Notes: generated by a model not told the origin, from the sequence alone. DNA of 64,000 nucleotides from Paenibacillus agricola (GCF_011440305.1 NZ_JAAOIW010000009.1:124001-188000), one strand, 5' to 3'. Shown: positions 52,626-62,103, numbered from the stretch's first letter. Made by a program: numbers and translations.

Positions 52626-52652
52626 AACCCCGTAATTGCTATATACGGGGTT
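52626..52652. terminator. Shared terminator between convergent genes
   Basis: AACCCCGTA (52626-52634) and TACGGGGTT (52644-52652) are perfect arms. It lies just before the P450 stop at 52659 and after the DUF4345 gene. Confidence 0.65.
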
Positions 52653-52658
52653 CGTGTC

Positions 52659-53891
52659 CTAACGGCGGACCTTCAGTGGTAAGCTCGATAAGGTTTGGCC
52701 AGCAGCTGCGAGCTGCAAATTCTTCTCCAAATCGAACCCAGGAACAGGTTCAATGTGAGAGAATGTTTCGATAAAAATTTTAAAAGCTTTGTTAGCTTCC
52801 ATTCTCGCTAGAGGTGCACCGAGGCAGATATGCGGCCCGTTGCTAAACGATTGATGCCGATTGTTGTTTTTACGGTGGATGTTTAATGTAAATGGATCGT
52901 CAAAGACATCCTTATCCATGTTTGCTGCACTCATCCAAGCAACCACCACATCACCTTTCTTTAAATCAACACCTAAGACATTGTTATCTTCCTTCACTGT
53001 ACGGTCCATTTTGCTAATTTGAAAACGGTAACGGAGCATCTCCTCAACAAAATTAGGCACGAGGTTGATGTTGCTTCTTAATTCATCGTAAAGTTTAGGA
53101 TCGTCATACAACAAGGAGTAGAATGAATTAGCTAACAAGTGACTGGTTGTTTCTATGCCCGCCCCAAGAATAAACATAGTTACTTTAACAATGTCTTCAT
53201 CCGTTAACTTGTCTCCCTCGAATTCAGCTTGAATCAAATCAGAAATAATGTCGTCTGAAAGTTGCGTTCTTTTTTCGACAACGAAAGGATGCAAATAACT
53301 AAAAAACTCCTTTGCTGCCTTCCCTTTCTGTTGATTAACTTCTTCAACATTTTCCTTATGGAACGGCATGAACAAAATGTCGACCCATTTCTTAAAAAGC
53401 AGTTTGTCTTTATGCGGAACCCCAAGTAACTCGGCCATTATTATGATCGGTAGGGGGGTTGTAAAATCTTTGACAATATCTATCTCCGTCTTATCTTCCA
53501 TCTCGCTTATCAAATCATTCACTACCTGTTCAATACGTGGTTCCCATGCTTGTAGGCTTCTAGGCGTGAAAGCTGCCGAAAGCAAGGAACGTGACTTACG
53601 GTGTTCAGGCGGGTCACTATCATGGATATTTAGACGTTCTGGGAAAGTCCCTTCCTCTGTTCCAGATCCGGCACTGACAAGGGTACGTTGGCGAACACTC
53701 GAAAATAATGCATAGTCTGTCAGCACTCTCTTAACGTCTTCGTATTTGAAAACATTCCAAGTGTCCGTGCCTGCATGATAATAAACCGGATGCTCCTCCA
53801 GCATTTTCTTATACCAAGCTAATGGAAAAAAATGTTCGGATTTAGTTTTAAAATCCGTTATCTCAGACGATGAATATACCGCATTATCCAC
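52659..53891 (-). CDS. Cytochrome P450 (soluble, bacterial class)
   Basis: 410 residues from GTG 53891, with GGAGG seven bases before it. The I-helix MFILGAGIETTSHLLANSF has the oxygen-activating acid/Thr pair, although the usual Ala-Gly-x-x-Thr reads AGIET-T. The ExxR motif lies in FVEEMLRYR and the haem loop is FSNGPHICLGAPLARME with the Cys ligand. It resembles the CYP107/109 group of Bacillota that hydroxylate fatty acids, steroids or secondary metabolites. No ferredoxin gene is adjacent. It is downstream of the 54-64 kb operon but behind that operon's terminator. Confidence 0.92.
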   Translation of the reverse strand: MDNAVYSSSEITDFKTKSEHFFPLAWYKKMLEEHPVYYHAGTDTWNVFKYEDVKRVLTDYALFSSVRQRTLVSAGSGTEEGTFPERLNIHDSDPPEHRKSRSLLSAAFTPRSLQAWEPRIEQVVNDLISEMEDKTEIDIVKDFTTPLPIIIMAELLGVPHKDKLLFKKWVDILFMPFHKENVEEVNQQKGKAAKEFFSYLHPFVVEKRTQLSDDIISDLIQAEFEGDKLTDEDIVKVTMFILGAGIETTSHLLANSFYSLLYDDPKLYDELRSNINLVPNFVEEMLRYRFQISKMDRTVKEDNNVLGVDLKKGDVVVAWMSAANMDKDVFDDPFTLNIHRKNNNRHQSFSNGPHICLGAPLARMEANKAFKIFIETFSHIEPVPGFDLEKNLQLAAAGQTLSSLPLKVRR

Positions 53892-54010
53892 ATATTTTCC
53901 TCCATTTATATTATTTGGGTATATTATGGCTAATTAAGTGAGTTTTATTCGTATAAGGTTCCAAAAATGCAGAGCAATAGCTGGAGGCTCCTACGTCAGA
54001 TATCATTGCA

Positions 54011-54319
54011 TTATCCTCCCTTAGTTGAGTATCGGTAACCGATAAATTTTACGCGCCTATAAAACGTTCGATGCTTCATATCCAACTGTTTCATGGCCAA
54101 CGTGGCCGTAATCAAACCGGATTTCCATTCCTGATACACCCGAACGAATGCACCATCAATTTTTCGAAATCACCCATTGTCCGGAAACTTCCTAGAATCA
54201 AACAACGTTTCGTTATCCAAACAAACGATATCCACTTTTACCTCCCGCGTAATGTATTTCCATTCTGCAATGATCCCGTCATAATCGCGGCCCAACCTAT
54301 CCAGTGCATCGGTTGAACT
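54011..54319 (-). pseudogene. Serine recombinase (resolvase/invertase), internally deleted
   Basis: One continuous frame reads ALDRLGRDYDGIIAEWKYIT, VDIVCLDNETLFDSRKF, a TGA, then VRVYQEWKSGLITATLAMKQ and LDMKHRTFYRRVK. The first part is the resolvase catalytic domain around the conserved LDRLGR block; the last is the C-terminal helix-turn-helix. The catalytic Ser at the N-terminus and about 40 central residues are missing. It is the relic of a transposon resolvase. Confidence 0.7.
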
Positions 54320-54385
54320 TTGTTATACAAATAACATGTATAAAAATTAAGTAAAATAGAATTTATAAAAGGTCACGTAATGCAC

Positions 54386-54408
54386 GAAAAAGCCCCGAAG
54401 GGCTACCT
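54386..54408 (-). terminator. Terminator of the 54-64 kb operon
   Basis: On the minus strand TAGCCCTTCGGGGCTTTTTCG forms a short GC-rich stem with a tetraloop-like TTCG and a T-run, 45 bases after the deacylase stop. Confidence 0.85.
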
Positions 54409-54451
54409 ATTAATCGATGATGGGTTTCTCGGATTTCTTACAGTAGAACAC

Positions 54452-55462
54452 CTAAATGATCTGGTGATTAGCAATAGTAAATAACCCTTCACCTTTCAAG
54501 GTATAAGGGACTTCCCTCAGCATCATGACATAGCCGTCCTGGTGGGAACGCACAACTTGAAGCTCATCGCCAAACCAATCGTAAATCATGCCGATCGTTT
54601 GCCCTTTGTCCACTTTGTCCAGCAGCTTAACGGCCGGCACAAAGAATCCGTCTTGTTCGGCCACAGGTGCTTTGTCCAAATCTCCGTCACCGAGAAAACG
54701 GTACTTCAATGCGAGCGGCTCGTCGCGTATCCAGTTCTCTGGCGTGATGAGCATGCCCATATGCTTCAAGAGGCGAAGCGTACCCTCATAATAATGCTTA
54801 TATTCGTAATCACGGATCCGACGTCCACCGTAGCCTTCGATATAGAGCCAAGGGATACCGCAATCTGTCGCCGTGCTTACCGTCCTACCGGGAGCCACCT
54901 CTTCGTGGCCCCATATCACTTCGATACCGAAGGCTTCAGCAGCTGCTTTTGATTTGCGGCCGCACTCCGTGCTGTCGTTCTCATAATACCCAACCATCAG
55001 CGGCATCGCATAGTGAGTCCCACCGCTGTGAAGATCAAGCAAAAAGTCTGCTTTCGCGATCAAGGTATGGTTTAAGGCAAAGGCGAGCCGCTCAGTAAAG
55101 GTGCCGTTCAAGCTGCCGGGGAACACACGGGCCAAATTTAAACCGTCAACAAGCGTGGTGCGATTTCCAGAATAATAGGAAGAAACGTTGGCAACAGGAA
55201 CCATAATTAAAGTGCCTCTGATATCGTTTGCCTGTAGATTCCGGTACAATTCGATCAGTGCCCTGACGCCTTCATATTCGTCACCGTGTACCGCCGCCAA
55301 TACGAGCAGCGTGGGGCCTTCCTCGCTTCCTTTGACCGTATTGACGGGGAAGAGACCACTCTGTTCGGATTCATCAAATCTCAATAGAACACTCTTTTTA
55401 AGACCAGTCCTCAACAGCTTACTATCGTAGGTTTGAAAATCAAAAGTCTCTGAATTCGGCAT
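54452..55462 (-). CDS. Aspartoacylase/succinylglutamate desuccinylase-family deacylase
   Basis: 336 residues. The zinc site of the M14-like AstE/AspA family is seen in AAVHGDEYEGVRAL (His and Glu) and LLDLHSGGTHYAMP (His). The catalytic Glu lies in WLYIEGYGGRRI. The C-terminal beta domain (GFFVPAVKLLDKVDKGQTIG) is biotinyl-like, as in the long DoeB/AstE relatives. Such enzymes remove an acyl group from an N-acyl amino acid. As the last gene of a ten-gene operon rich in PLP enzymes, it probably releases or processes an amino-acid intermediate. Confidence 0.88.
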   Translation of the reverse strand: MPNSETFDFQTYDSKLLRTGLKKSVLLRFDESEQSGLFPVNTVKGSEEGPTLLVLAAVHGDEYEGVRALIELYRNLQANDIRGTLIMVPVANVSSYYSGNRTTLVDGLNLARVFPGSLNGTFTERLAFALNHTLIAKADFLLDLHSGGTHYAMPLMVGYYENDSTECGRKSKAAAEAFGIEVIWGHEEVAPGRTVSTATDCGIPWLYIEGYGGRRIRDYEYKHYYEGTLRLLKHMGMLITPENWIRDEPLALKYRFLGDGDLDKAPVAEQDGFFVPAVKLLDKVDKGQTIGMIYDWFGDELQVVRSHQDGYVMMLREVPYTLKGEGLFTIANHQII

Positions 55463-55477
55463 TTACTTGATACCCCC

Positions 55478-56278
55478 TTACCAGCTCGTGTATCCGCCAT
55501 CAACGATCAAGTTCTGGCCGGTCACATATTTAGCAGCATCAGATGCGAGAAAAACAACAGGACCTTTCAAATCATTCTCATCGGCAAACCGATTCATGGG
55601 CGTAAGCGCCAGATAGCTGTCAATCACGGCTTGTGAACGGATTTCATCTTTGGTGCCTTTTATATTATTGCCGCCAGGACTGATGGAGTTCACCCTAATA
55701 TTGTATCTACCGTAGTAGCTAGCCAGCCATTTGGTCATACCCATGATGCCGAATTTCGTATATGTGTATTCAATGCCGCTGACGATGCCGTCTAGTTCAT
55801 ACATCGGAAAATAGGGACCGACCACACCCATGGTGGAGGAAATATTGATGATACTGCCTTTGCCTTGCTGACGCATATGCGGGACGACCGCTTTCGTCAT
55901 CAGCATGGTACCGGTTCCGTTTACGTTCTCTGCTGCTACCCATCCCGCTGCCGTTACTTCCTCAAGACTTGCATTCCCGATTCTTGAAACTGCGCAATTC
56001 ACCAGCGTATCGATTCTACCGTATTGTTCTATAACATTTTTTGCAAGGTTATTAATGGAAGGCTCATTACTTAAATCCAGGAACATGGCTACAGCCAGAT
56101 GTCCAGCTTGTCTGAGCTGATTTACAAATTGTTCGCAGGTATCAAGCTCATTTCCGGCAACAATAACAAGCGCCCCTGCTTCACAAAGTCCTTGGCATAG
56201 AAACTGGCCATACACGCCTGATCCACCCGTTACAATCGCGACCTGTCCGTCCAGACCGAACATCTCCAGCGTGTTCAT
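55478..56278 (-). CDS. Short-chain dehydrogenase/reductase
   Basis: 266 residues. The cofactor loop is VTGGSGVYGQFLCQGLCEAG, slightly unusual because the third conserved Gly position reads VYG. Catalytic Ser (INISSTMG) and Tyr-x-x-x-Lys (YTYTK) are present, and the end ASDAAKYVTGQNLIVDGGYT is standard. It resembles gluconate/3-oxoacyl-type SDRs that act on hydroxy acids. It is 29 bases from the MBL gene and 15 from the deacylase gene, in the same transcript. Confidence 0.92.
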   Translation of the reverse strand: MNTLEMFGLDGQVAIVTGGSGVYGQFLCQGLCEAGALVIVAGNELDTCEQFVNQLRQAGHLAVAMFLDLSNEPSINNLAKNVIEQYGRIDTLVNCAVSRIGNASLEEVTAAGWVAAENVNGTGTMLMTKAVVPHMRQQGKGSIINISSTMGVVGPYFPMYELDGIVSGIEYTYTKFGIMGMTKWLASYYGRYNIRVNSISPGGNNIKGTKDEIRSQAVIDSYLALTPMNRFADENDLKGPVVFLASDAAKYVTGQNLIVDGGYTSW

Positions 56279-56307
56279 TGTGCGCTACCTCCCTGAAATC
56301 ACGGAAC

Positions 56308-57042
56308 TCAAACGATATTTGGCGGAATTTTTAAAGCATCAAATGTATGCTTGACTTGTTCGATCAGCAAGCTTCCATTACTCATAACGGGCGACAAATG
56401 CCCAGGAAGTAACTGTTCCACCTCATAACCAGACAAGACCCTCACACTGTTAGCCAATTCAAACATCGAAAAATCCGGCGCCACTTGCATAGCAATTTTC
56501 CCGCCTTCAAACAGGACATCACTGCAAAACATGACCTTCAATTCGGGTATGTAGCAGGAAATCATATCTGCGCTGTGTCCCGGGGTTTCAATAATTTCGA
56601 AAGTCAAGTTGCCTACTTGAAGCTTGTTACCATGGTGAACTTCTATGGAAGGATGAAATGCATTTAGCTTGTAATCCGGGGGATACATGCCGACCCGTCG
56701 CGCTTGCGGCAATGAAACGGCAGCTTCGTCGCCGCTTTGCATGATATAGGCTGTGGCCGTTGAGCATATAATCCGAGCCCCCGTCATTCGCTGCAAGGCA
56801 GCGGCTCCGCCAGAATGATCAGCGTGTGCGTGCGTCACGATCAGATGCGAGATTCTCTCGGGCTCAAACCCATCTTTTTTCATTTCGGCAGTTATCAACT
56901 CTGGGCGAATCCCAGCACCACTATCAATCAGCAAGACCGAACCGCCTGTGTCAATCAAATACACATTGCAATCGTAAATATCCGTAAGGCTGGATCCAAG
57001 AGCGCCGCTGCCGATAAGATAGAGCTGGTCCGTAAGCCTCAT
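56308..57042 (-). CDS. MBL-fold metallo-hydrolase
   Basis: 244 residues. The ATG at 57042 is preferred: it overlaps the stop of the upstream PLP-enzyme gene as ATGA, which indicates coupling; a GTG at 57072 is also open. The zinc site is in VTHAHADHSGGAAAL, ETPGHSADMISCY, CSDVLFEGG and LLPGHLSP. HAHADH rather than HxHxDH with Gly suits the glyoxalase-II/SoxH-like group. It may hydrolyse a thioester or lactone made in the pathway; the substrate is unknown. Confidence 0.88.
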   Translation of the reverse strand: MRLTDQLYLIGSGALGSSLTDIYDCNVYLIDTGGSVLLIDSGAGIRPELITAEMKKDGFEPERISHLIVTHAHADHSGGAAALQRMTGARIICSTATAYIMQSGDEAAVSLPQARRVGMYPPDYKLNAFHPSIEVHHGNKLQVGNLTFEIIETPGHSADMISCYIPELKVMFCSDVLFEGGKIAMQVAPDFSMFELANSVRVLSGYEVEQLLPGHLSPVMSNGSLLIEQVKHTFDALKIPPNIV

Positions 57043-58169
57043 GCTAATCCGCTTAACTCGGAAATTTCGCACATAGGAATTTCGGGTTTGCTGCGGCAGA
57101 TTGCCCTAAGGCGATCATTGTCCTTGTATCCAGCGCCCGTCAGGATGCACACGGCTGATGAACCTGGCTGTAGTCGTTTCTCCTTAAGGGCTTGATGTAA
57201 TCCGGCTAGTGAAACAGCGGCTGCAGGCTCGCACAAGATGCCCTCTTGGGTAGCAAGCTTCTCCTGCCACATCCATACCTCGTCGTCTTTAACTTCGATT
57301 CCAAAACCGTCGCCCGCGTGCAAGGCCCTCAAGACCTCTTTGCCATCCGGAGGATTGGGAACCTGCAAGCCAGAAATGCGACAAGTCGAGTCTCCAGGCA
57401 AAGGGCTTGCGCTCCCTTGCTGCCAAGCGCGGACAATATTGGAACAGCCGTCAGATTGCACAGCCGCCATCCTGGGCATTCTTCCGATAAATCCTTTTTC
57501 CATGAGCTCAAAGAACCCGTTCCAAATCCCCGTATATAATCCACCTCCACCGACTGGCACAAATACCGCGTCAGGCATCGGTTCACCTGTGGCGGTAAAG
57601 TCTTCGGCAAGCTCAAAGGCTATCGTCTTGACCGCTTCCATGGCAACAGCATTGAATTGATATGCAGTGATCATGACTTCAAGGTTTCGCTTTGCAGCTT
57701 CTTGCTCGATGAAAGCAAAAACCTGCTCACCGATTTCCGCGCTTTCTCCAAAGCCTTTGATCCTAATGATTTCCGCTTCGTGAATCACGGCCTGCATCAA
57801 TTTAGCTTCAACAATGTCTTCGAGAACGAAGAGATGGTAAGGCAATCCTGCCCTGGCCGCATAGGCCGCCGCCGATGCTCCGGCATTTCCGGACGATGTG
57901 CCGATACAGCCGTTCTTACCCTGCTCTAAAGCCCATGAGACGCCCATTGCGGAGATTCTGTCCTTGTAGGAACCCGTCGGGTTTCCCGACTCCAGCTTAA
58001 AATAGATGGAGGACAAACCCAGCTCCTTAGCTATATGCTGGCTTCGTACCAAGGCGGTTCCCCCTTCACCCATCGTAATTTGCTTATCAGGACGAATGTG
58101 TGGGAGCATAGACTCGTAACGCCAGATGCCTCGTTTATGACTGCTGATAGAGCTTAACCAGTCTTTCAA
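57039..58169 (-). CDS. Threonine-synthase-like PLP enzyme (fold type II)
   Basis: 376 residues. The PLP lysine is Lys69 in ESGNPTGSYKDR, the asparagine loop is SSGNAGASAAAYAARAG and the phosphate-binding loop is VPVGGGGLYTGIWNG. This architecture covers threonine synthase, threonine and diaminopropionate lyases and related beta-eliminating enzymes. A dedicated threonine synthase would normally sit with hom and thrB, which are absent, while a RidA gene lies just upstream. An enamine-producing lyase or beta-replacement enzyme is therefore more likely. The stop overlaps the start of the MBL gene. Confidence 0.85.
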   Translation of the reverse strand: MKDWLSSISSHKRGIWRYESMLPHIRPDKQITMGEGGTALVRSQHIAKELGLSSIYFKLESGNPTGSYKDRISAMGVSWALEQGKNGCIGTSSGNAGASAAAYAARAGLPYHLFVLEDIVEAKLMQAVIHEAEIIRIKGFGESAEIGEQVFAFIEQEAAKRNLEVMITAYQFNAVAMEAVKTIAFELAEDFTATGEPMPDAVFVPVGGGGLYTGIWNGFFELMEKGFIGRMPRMAAVQSDGCSNIVRAWQQGSASPLPGDSTCRISGLQVPNPPDGKEVLRALHAGDGFGIEVKDDEVWMWQEKLATQEGILCEPAAAVSLAGLHQALKEKRLQPGSSAVCILTGAGYKDNDRLRAICRSKPEIPMCEISELSGLA

Positions 58170-58195
58170 TGCACTTCATCCCCTTAACTGTAATC

Positions 58196-58591
58196 CTATT
58201 CAAGTCTTGTTCGTTTCTCCGGCGCGTAAGCGATCACATCAATTTCCACAAGATAAGCGCCCAAATCGACAGGAGCTGTTGTACGCGTGGGATAAGGCTG
58301 GTTAAACATTTCCGAATAGGCTTGGTTATATCCGGGAAAATCCTCTTTGCGACTTACATAAGCGTTTGATTTGATGACATGATCCAAGGTAAGGCCTACG
58401 GCCTCCAATATGATTTCAATATTGCGCAAGCATTGGCGTGTCTGTTCTTCAATGGTTGGTCCACTAATTTCACCGATGACAGGGTCTACACCTACTTGTC
58501 CCGAAACATACACAAAGTCTCCTGCACGTACGGCATGCGAAAATGGCAGCGAAAATTGCGGAGCTTGAGGAACTTGAATAGCATTTGACAT
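58196..58591 (-). CDS. RidA-family enamine/imine deaminase
   Basis: 131 residues. RAGDFVYVSGQVGVDPVIGE, the central TRQCLRNIEIILEAVG and the closing RTTAPVDLGAYLVEIDVIAY are the standard family blocks. The Arg in PTRTTAPV is the residue that binds the substrate carboxylate. RidA hydrolyses reactive enamines and imines released by PLP enzymes to 2-oxo acids. Its place between two PLP-enzyme genes strongly suggests that one of them releases such an intermediate. It begins three bases after the aminotransferase stop. Confidence 0.93.
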   Translation of the reverse strand: MSNAIQVPQAPQFSLPFSHAVRAGDFVYVSGQVGVDPVIGEISGPTIEEQTRQCLRNIEIILEAVGLTLDHVIKSNAYVSRKEDFPGYNQAYSEMFNQPYPTRTTAPVDLGAYLVEIDVIAYAPEKRTRLE

Positions 58592-58594
58592 GAT

Positions 58595-59923
58595 TTAAAT
58601 CTTCCTTTCATGGTTGGGTAATTGTTCTAGAACCCGATCAATTGCTTTTAGTGTCTCATCGACCTCACGATCGGAATGAACCGCTGACACGTACCACAGC
58701 CCATTTGGACGTACCAGTACGCCCTCCTCCATTAATAGCTCGGCAAAACGGGTGTATGCATCCGCATCCCTTTTTTGGAAGTGATCAAAATGATTCACCT
58801 CAGTCAATTCTGTAAACATTACATGAAACATAGGACCCGGTTGATTCACAAGCCCGGGGATGTCATGCTTTCGAAACAGGGAACGGATGCCTTCCGCTAG
58901 CTTCCCGGCTGTTGCTTCCATTTGTTGATATAAGTGACCGTTATTCTTGGACAATTCTCGGATCGTTGTTATTGCGGCGGTAGTCGACACACGATTTCCG
59001 TTCAGTGTACCCAAATGGCTTACTTTTGCACTCTCCACAAGCTCCATGATAGATCTGGATCCTCCCACTGCGCTGATGGCAATCCCACCCCCAAGCGCCT
59101 TACCGACCGTGACCAAATCCGGAATAATGCCGAACTTCCCATGAGCTCCTCCGTTACTGAGACGAAAGCCAGTAATCACTTCATCAAATATGAGGACTAT
59201 TCCTAACGCCTTCGTCCATTTACGCATATTTTCCAAATAACCTGGTAATGGCATGATACATCCGGAATTACACATAATGGGCTCTGTAATAACAGCTGCA
59301 ATATCTTGGTGGTGCGTACGAAGCACTTGCTCCAGAAGCTCTGGTTCATTCCATGGTAGTAAAAGCACATCCTGCAAACTACCCTCACTTTGACCAGCAG
59401 TTCCCGGCGGAACGTCCGACTCATGCTCGAATAACGGTTTTTGGCTCATATCCGAGCTTGGGAACGATGTAAATATGGAGTCCGACCAACCATGGTAATG
59501 CCCATGAAACCGAACAACCTTCCTCTTCCCTGTATAGGCCTTTGCCAATCTGAGGGCAAGCATAACCGCCTCTGTACCAGAGCCGCTAAATGCAACCTGT
59601 TCTGCCGCCGGAAGAACTTCCGTGAGCAGCCTCGCTAATTCAATTTCACCTTCGTGCTGTATTCCGTATGTGAACCCCACTTGCATGGACTCGACAATAC
59701 GCTGCATCAATACAGGGTGAGAATGACCCAAAATTAATGGTCCATAGGCAAGCATATAATCAATATATTCATTACCATCCACATCCCGGATCTGTGTCCC
59801 GGAAGCGGATTCTGCAAAGATAGGGACAGGCTTCATTGAAGCTCTAAGAGAGCTTGATACCCCTCCGGACAAGTACTTCTTGGACTCTGCAAATTTGCTT
59901 TCCGAAACATTGTAAGTTTTCAT
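58595..59923 (-). CDS. Class-III aminotransferase, glutamate-1-semialdehyde aminomutase-like
   Basis: 442 residues. PLP ligands are seen in SGSGTEAVMLALRLAKAYTG, HGHYHGWSD, the FDEVITGFR acid and the Schiff-base Lys275 in VTVGKALGGG. The layout follows the HemL-like branch (RIVESMQVGFTYGIQHEGEI), but the operon contains no haem genes, so a specialised aminotransferase or aminomutase is more likely. The start overlaps the lyase gene stop by four bases. Confidence 0.9.
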   Translation of the reverse strand: MKTYNVSESKFAESKKYLSGGVSSSLRASMKPVPIFAESASGTQIRDVDGNEYIDYMLAYGPLILGHSHPVLMQRIVESMQVGFTYGIQHEGEIELARLLTEVLPAAEQVAFSGSGTEAVMLALRLAKAYTGKRKVVRFHGHYHGWSDSIFTSFPSSDMSQKPLFEHESDVPPGTAGQSEGSLQDVLLLPWNEPELLEQVLRTHHQDIAAVITEPIMCNSGCIMPLPGYLENMRKWTKALGIVLIFDEVITGFRLSNGGAHGKFGIIPDLVTVGKALGGGIAISAVGGSRSIMELVESAKVSHLGTLNGNRVSTTAAITTIRELSKNNGHLYQQMEATAGKLAEGIRSLFRKHDIPGLVNQPGPMFHVMFTELTEVNHFDHFQKRDADAYTRFAELLMEEGVLVRPNGLWYVSAVHSDREVDETLKAIDRVLEQLPNHERKI

Positions 59924-60876
59924 TCCTGTCCCTCCTGAATAAGATGATGCTCCTGCTGTATTTCTCCCTCATATTCCTGTATATAACTCATTATTTTTTG
60001 ATGAATATGGATTATTGCTTGTTGCTGATCTGCAGAAACCATCTCGAGCGGAGCTCTTACTCCACCGCAGTCGATCCCGCGCAGCTTAATAATCTCCTTT
60101 AGTGCACCATGGATAGGAAGGGCGAGAAGCAAAGTAATAATGTCATTGATCTTTCCCTGCAGCAAGGTTGCCTCTTCCAGTCGTCGCTCCCGGAACAATT
60201 GCTCCAGTTTTACGAATAATTCCGGCATGACCCCGTATGTTCCTCCGATCCCCGCAGAAGCACCCATAATTCTTCCGGCAATGAATTGTTCATCCGGTCC
60301 GTTAAATATCAGGAAGTCTTTTCCGCCTATTGCCTTAAATTGTTGAAGCTCATAACTGCTGGATGTCGATATCTTCACACCGATCACTTGGGGATTTTTA
60401 ATCATTTCACGTAATAATACCGGGGTTAAACTAAAGCCTGTGGTTGAAGGAATATGATAAATGATAAAGGGAAGACTGCAGGATTCCATGATTGCATTCC
60501 AATGCCGCTGTACTCCGTTGTCGCTGCATCGATAATAAAAAGGGGGGACTGCCGAAATGGCATCAGCTCCGGCTTGCTCCGCATGAATGGCAAGCTCTAT
60601 GCTGTCCTTTGTGTTAATAGCCCCGATATGCCCGATGATGACTATTTCCCCGTTCGCTTCTTCCAATACAGCTTCCAGCATCTGTTTGCGCTCGTCTACA
60701 CTTTGGATGAGTCCTTCCCCCGAGCTTCCTCCGATATAAAGTCCGTTAACTCCTTTGTCGATTAGAAAACGGGTCATTTTCCGAGTCGCCGTTATGTCGA
60801 TTTCACCTGCAGCATTATAGCAGGAAGTCATTGCGGGAATAATCCCCGAGTATTTGGATAGCGAGTAATCTTTCAT
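59920..60876 (-). CDS. DHDPS/N-acetylneuraminate lyase-family aldolase
   Basis: 318 residues from the ATG at 60876, with AAGGAGAATG before it; the ATG at 60936 has no site. The TIM-barrel shows GLYIGGSSGEG (the Gly-Ser-Ser-Gly-Glu loop), Tyr140 in FIIYHIPSTTG and the Schiff-base Lys168 in VIGVKIST. Family members cleave or form 2-oxo acids by class-I aldol chemistry. The loop GGSSGEG and the Tyr-His-Ile-Pro block place it nearer to neuraminate-lyase-like catabolic members than to DapA. The substrate is probably a 2-oxo acid made by neighbours. Confidence 0.88.
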   Translation of the reverse strand: MKDYSLSKYSGIIPAMTSCYNAAGEIDITATRKMTRFLIDKGVNGLYIGGSSGEGLIQSVDERKQMLEAVLEEANGEIVIIGHIGAINTKDSIELAIHAEQAGADAISAVPPFYYRCSDNGVQRHWNAIMESCSLPFIIYHIPSTTGFSLTPVLLREMIKNPQVIGVKISTSSSYELQQFKAIGGKDFLIFNGPDEQFIAGRIMGASAGIGGTYGVMPELFVKLEQLFRERRLEEATLLQGKINDIITLLLALPIHGALKEIIKLRGIDCGGVRAPLEMVSADQQQAIIHIHQKIMSYIQEYEGEIQQEHHLIQEGQE

Positions 60877-60945
60877 GTGCATTCTCCTTATGGTGTAGTA
60901 CTTACATTTAATGCATATCCGGTAATCATTGCCCATCCTGCAAAC

Positions 60946-62103
60946 TCAAACGCTCTGGAGAGCACCGTGAATGTCTTCCAGCAGGGTAGTGGAATCTTCC
61001 AATCCTACAGAAAGACGGACTTGGGTTATACCGAATCCTCGACTTTCCAATTCTTTGTCTTCCCCCGACATGGCAGCTGCATAAATGACACTTTCAAATC
61101 CGCCCCAGCTCCCTCCAATTGAAATATGCCTCAAAGAATTGATGAATCTCTTAACCCCTTCCTTATCTGATTCAAGCTCAAAGGACATCAATCCGCTGCA
61201 GCCCTTCATTTGTTGTACAGCCAATTCATATTGTCGAAAGCTATGTAGACCCGGATAGTGCACAACACTGATTTTATGCTCCTTATCTAAATAGTCAGCA
61301 ATAATATTTGCATTATTCTCGTGTCTTTCCATACGTAGAGGCAATGTGCGCAGCCCCTTTAGTAACTTATTGGATTCATATGGTGATAAAACCGCCCCGA
61401 TTTGAGGAAGGTTTGCAATGAACTCACGGGAAGCGACTACAACTCCAGCAACTAGATCGCTATGTCCCCCCAAATATTTAGAGGCGGAATGAATGACGGC
61501 ATCGACACCATATTCCAGAGGATTTTGAAAGATTGGAGTCGCCCACGTATTATCCATGACCACCTTGAGATTGTGTTTTTTGGCAAGTTCCATAATTGTA
61601 CGAATATCCTGCAATTCAAAATGCCAGGAAGTCGGGCTTTCTAGATAGATAAGCTTCGTATTTGCTTGAATTGCGTTTGAAAAGTCCTCCAATTGATCTC
61701 CAGGAACAAAAGTACTCTCAACCCCAAATTTCGCAAAAACATTTCTCAAGAAATCGGACACTCGACCGTATACGTTGTTAATCGTGATAACATGACTATC
61801 TTGATTTAAAATGCTCAAGAGCGTCGTGTAAATGGCAGCTGTGCCAGAGGCAAAGCACCTCGAAGCTTCTCCTTTTTCAAGGGCCGCAAGCTTACTCTCC
61901 AGAGCATCCGTTGTAGGGTTCCGATTTTTCCCGTATGAATAACGTGAGATCGCACCCTTATTCGTTTCCACTACCGTGTCAAAATCCGGATAACGATAAA
62001 TCGTATTCTCGAAAGTGGGAGGAATGACAGCACCCCCAAACACGTCTGTATCTTCGTCGATTTTAGTTACAATATGTTGGGCTCTTGTATAAATATCCCT
62101 CAT
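60946..62103 (-). CDS. Cys/Met-metabolism PLP enzyme, cystathionine gamma-synthase/lyase-like
   Basis: 385 residues. Typical blocks are FGGAVIPPTFENTIYRYPDF, RYSYGKNRNPTTDALESKLA, ASGTAAIYTTLL and the Schiff-base Lys209 in IHSASKYLGGHSDLVAG. The end, VRLSVGLEDSTTLLEDI, is complete. The family performs gamma- or beta-elimination and replacement at amino-acid side chains. Missing met genes around it argue against plain methionine synthesis. Its ATG overlaps the stop of the upstream Gfo/Idh gene (ATGA). Confidence 0.9.
   Translation of the reverse strand: MRDIYTRAQHIVTKIDEDTDVFGGAVIPPTFENTIYRYPDFDTVVETNKGAISRYSYGKNRNPTTDALESKLAALEKGEASRCFASGTAAIYTTLLSILNQDSHVITINNVYGRVSDFLRNVFAKFGVESTFVPGDQLEDFSNAIQANTKLIYLESPTSWHFELQDIRTIMELAKKHNLKVVMDNTWATPIFQNPLEYGVDAVIHSASKYLGGHSDLVAGVVVASREFIANLPQIGAVLSPYESNKLLKGLRTLPLRMERHENNANIIADYLDKEHKISVVHYPGLHSFRQYELAVQQMKGCSGLMSFELESDKEGVKRFINSLRHISIGGSWGGFESVIYAAAMSGEDKELESRGFGITQVRLSVGLEDSTTLLEDIHGALQSV

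Noticed and set aside
58595-59923. hemL (glutamate-1-semialdehyde aminomutase) proper
   Set aside because: No haem-biosynthesis neighbours and placement in a specialised operon; only the family can be stated.
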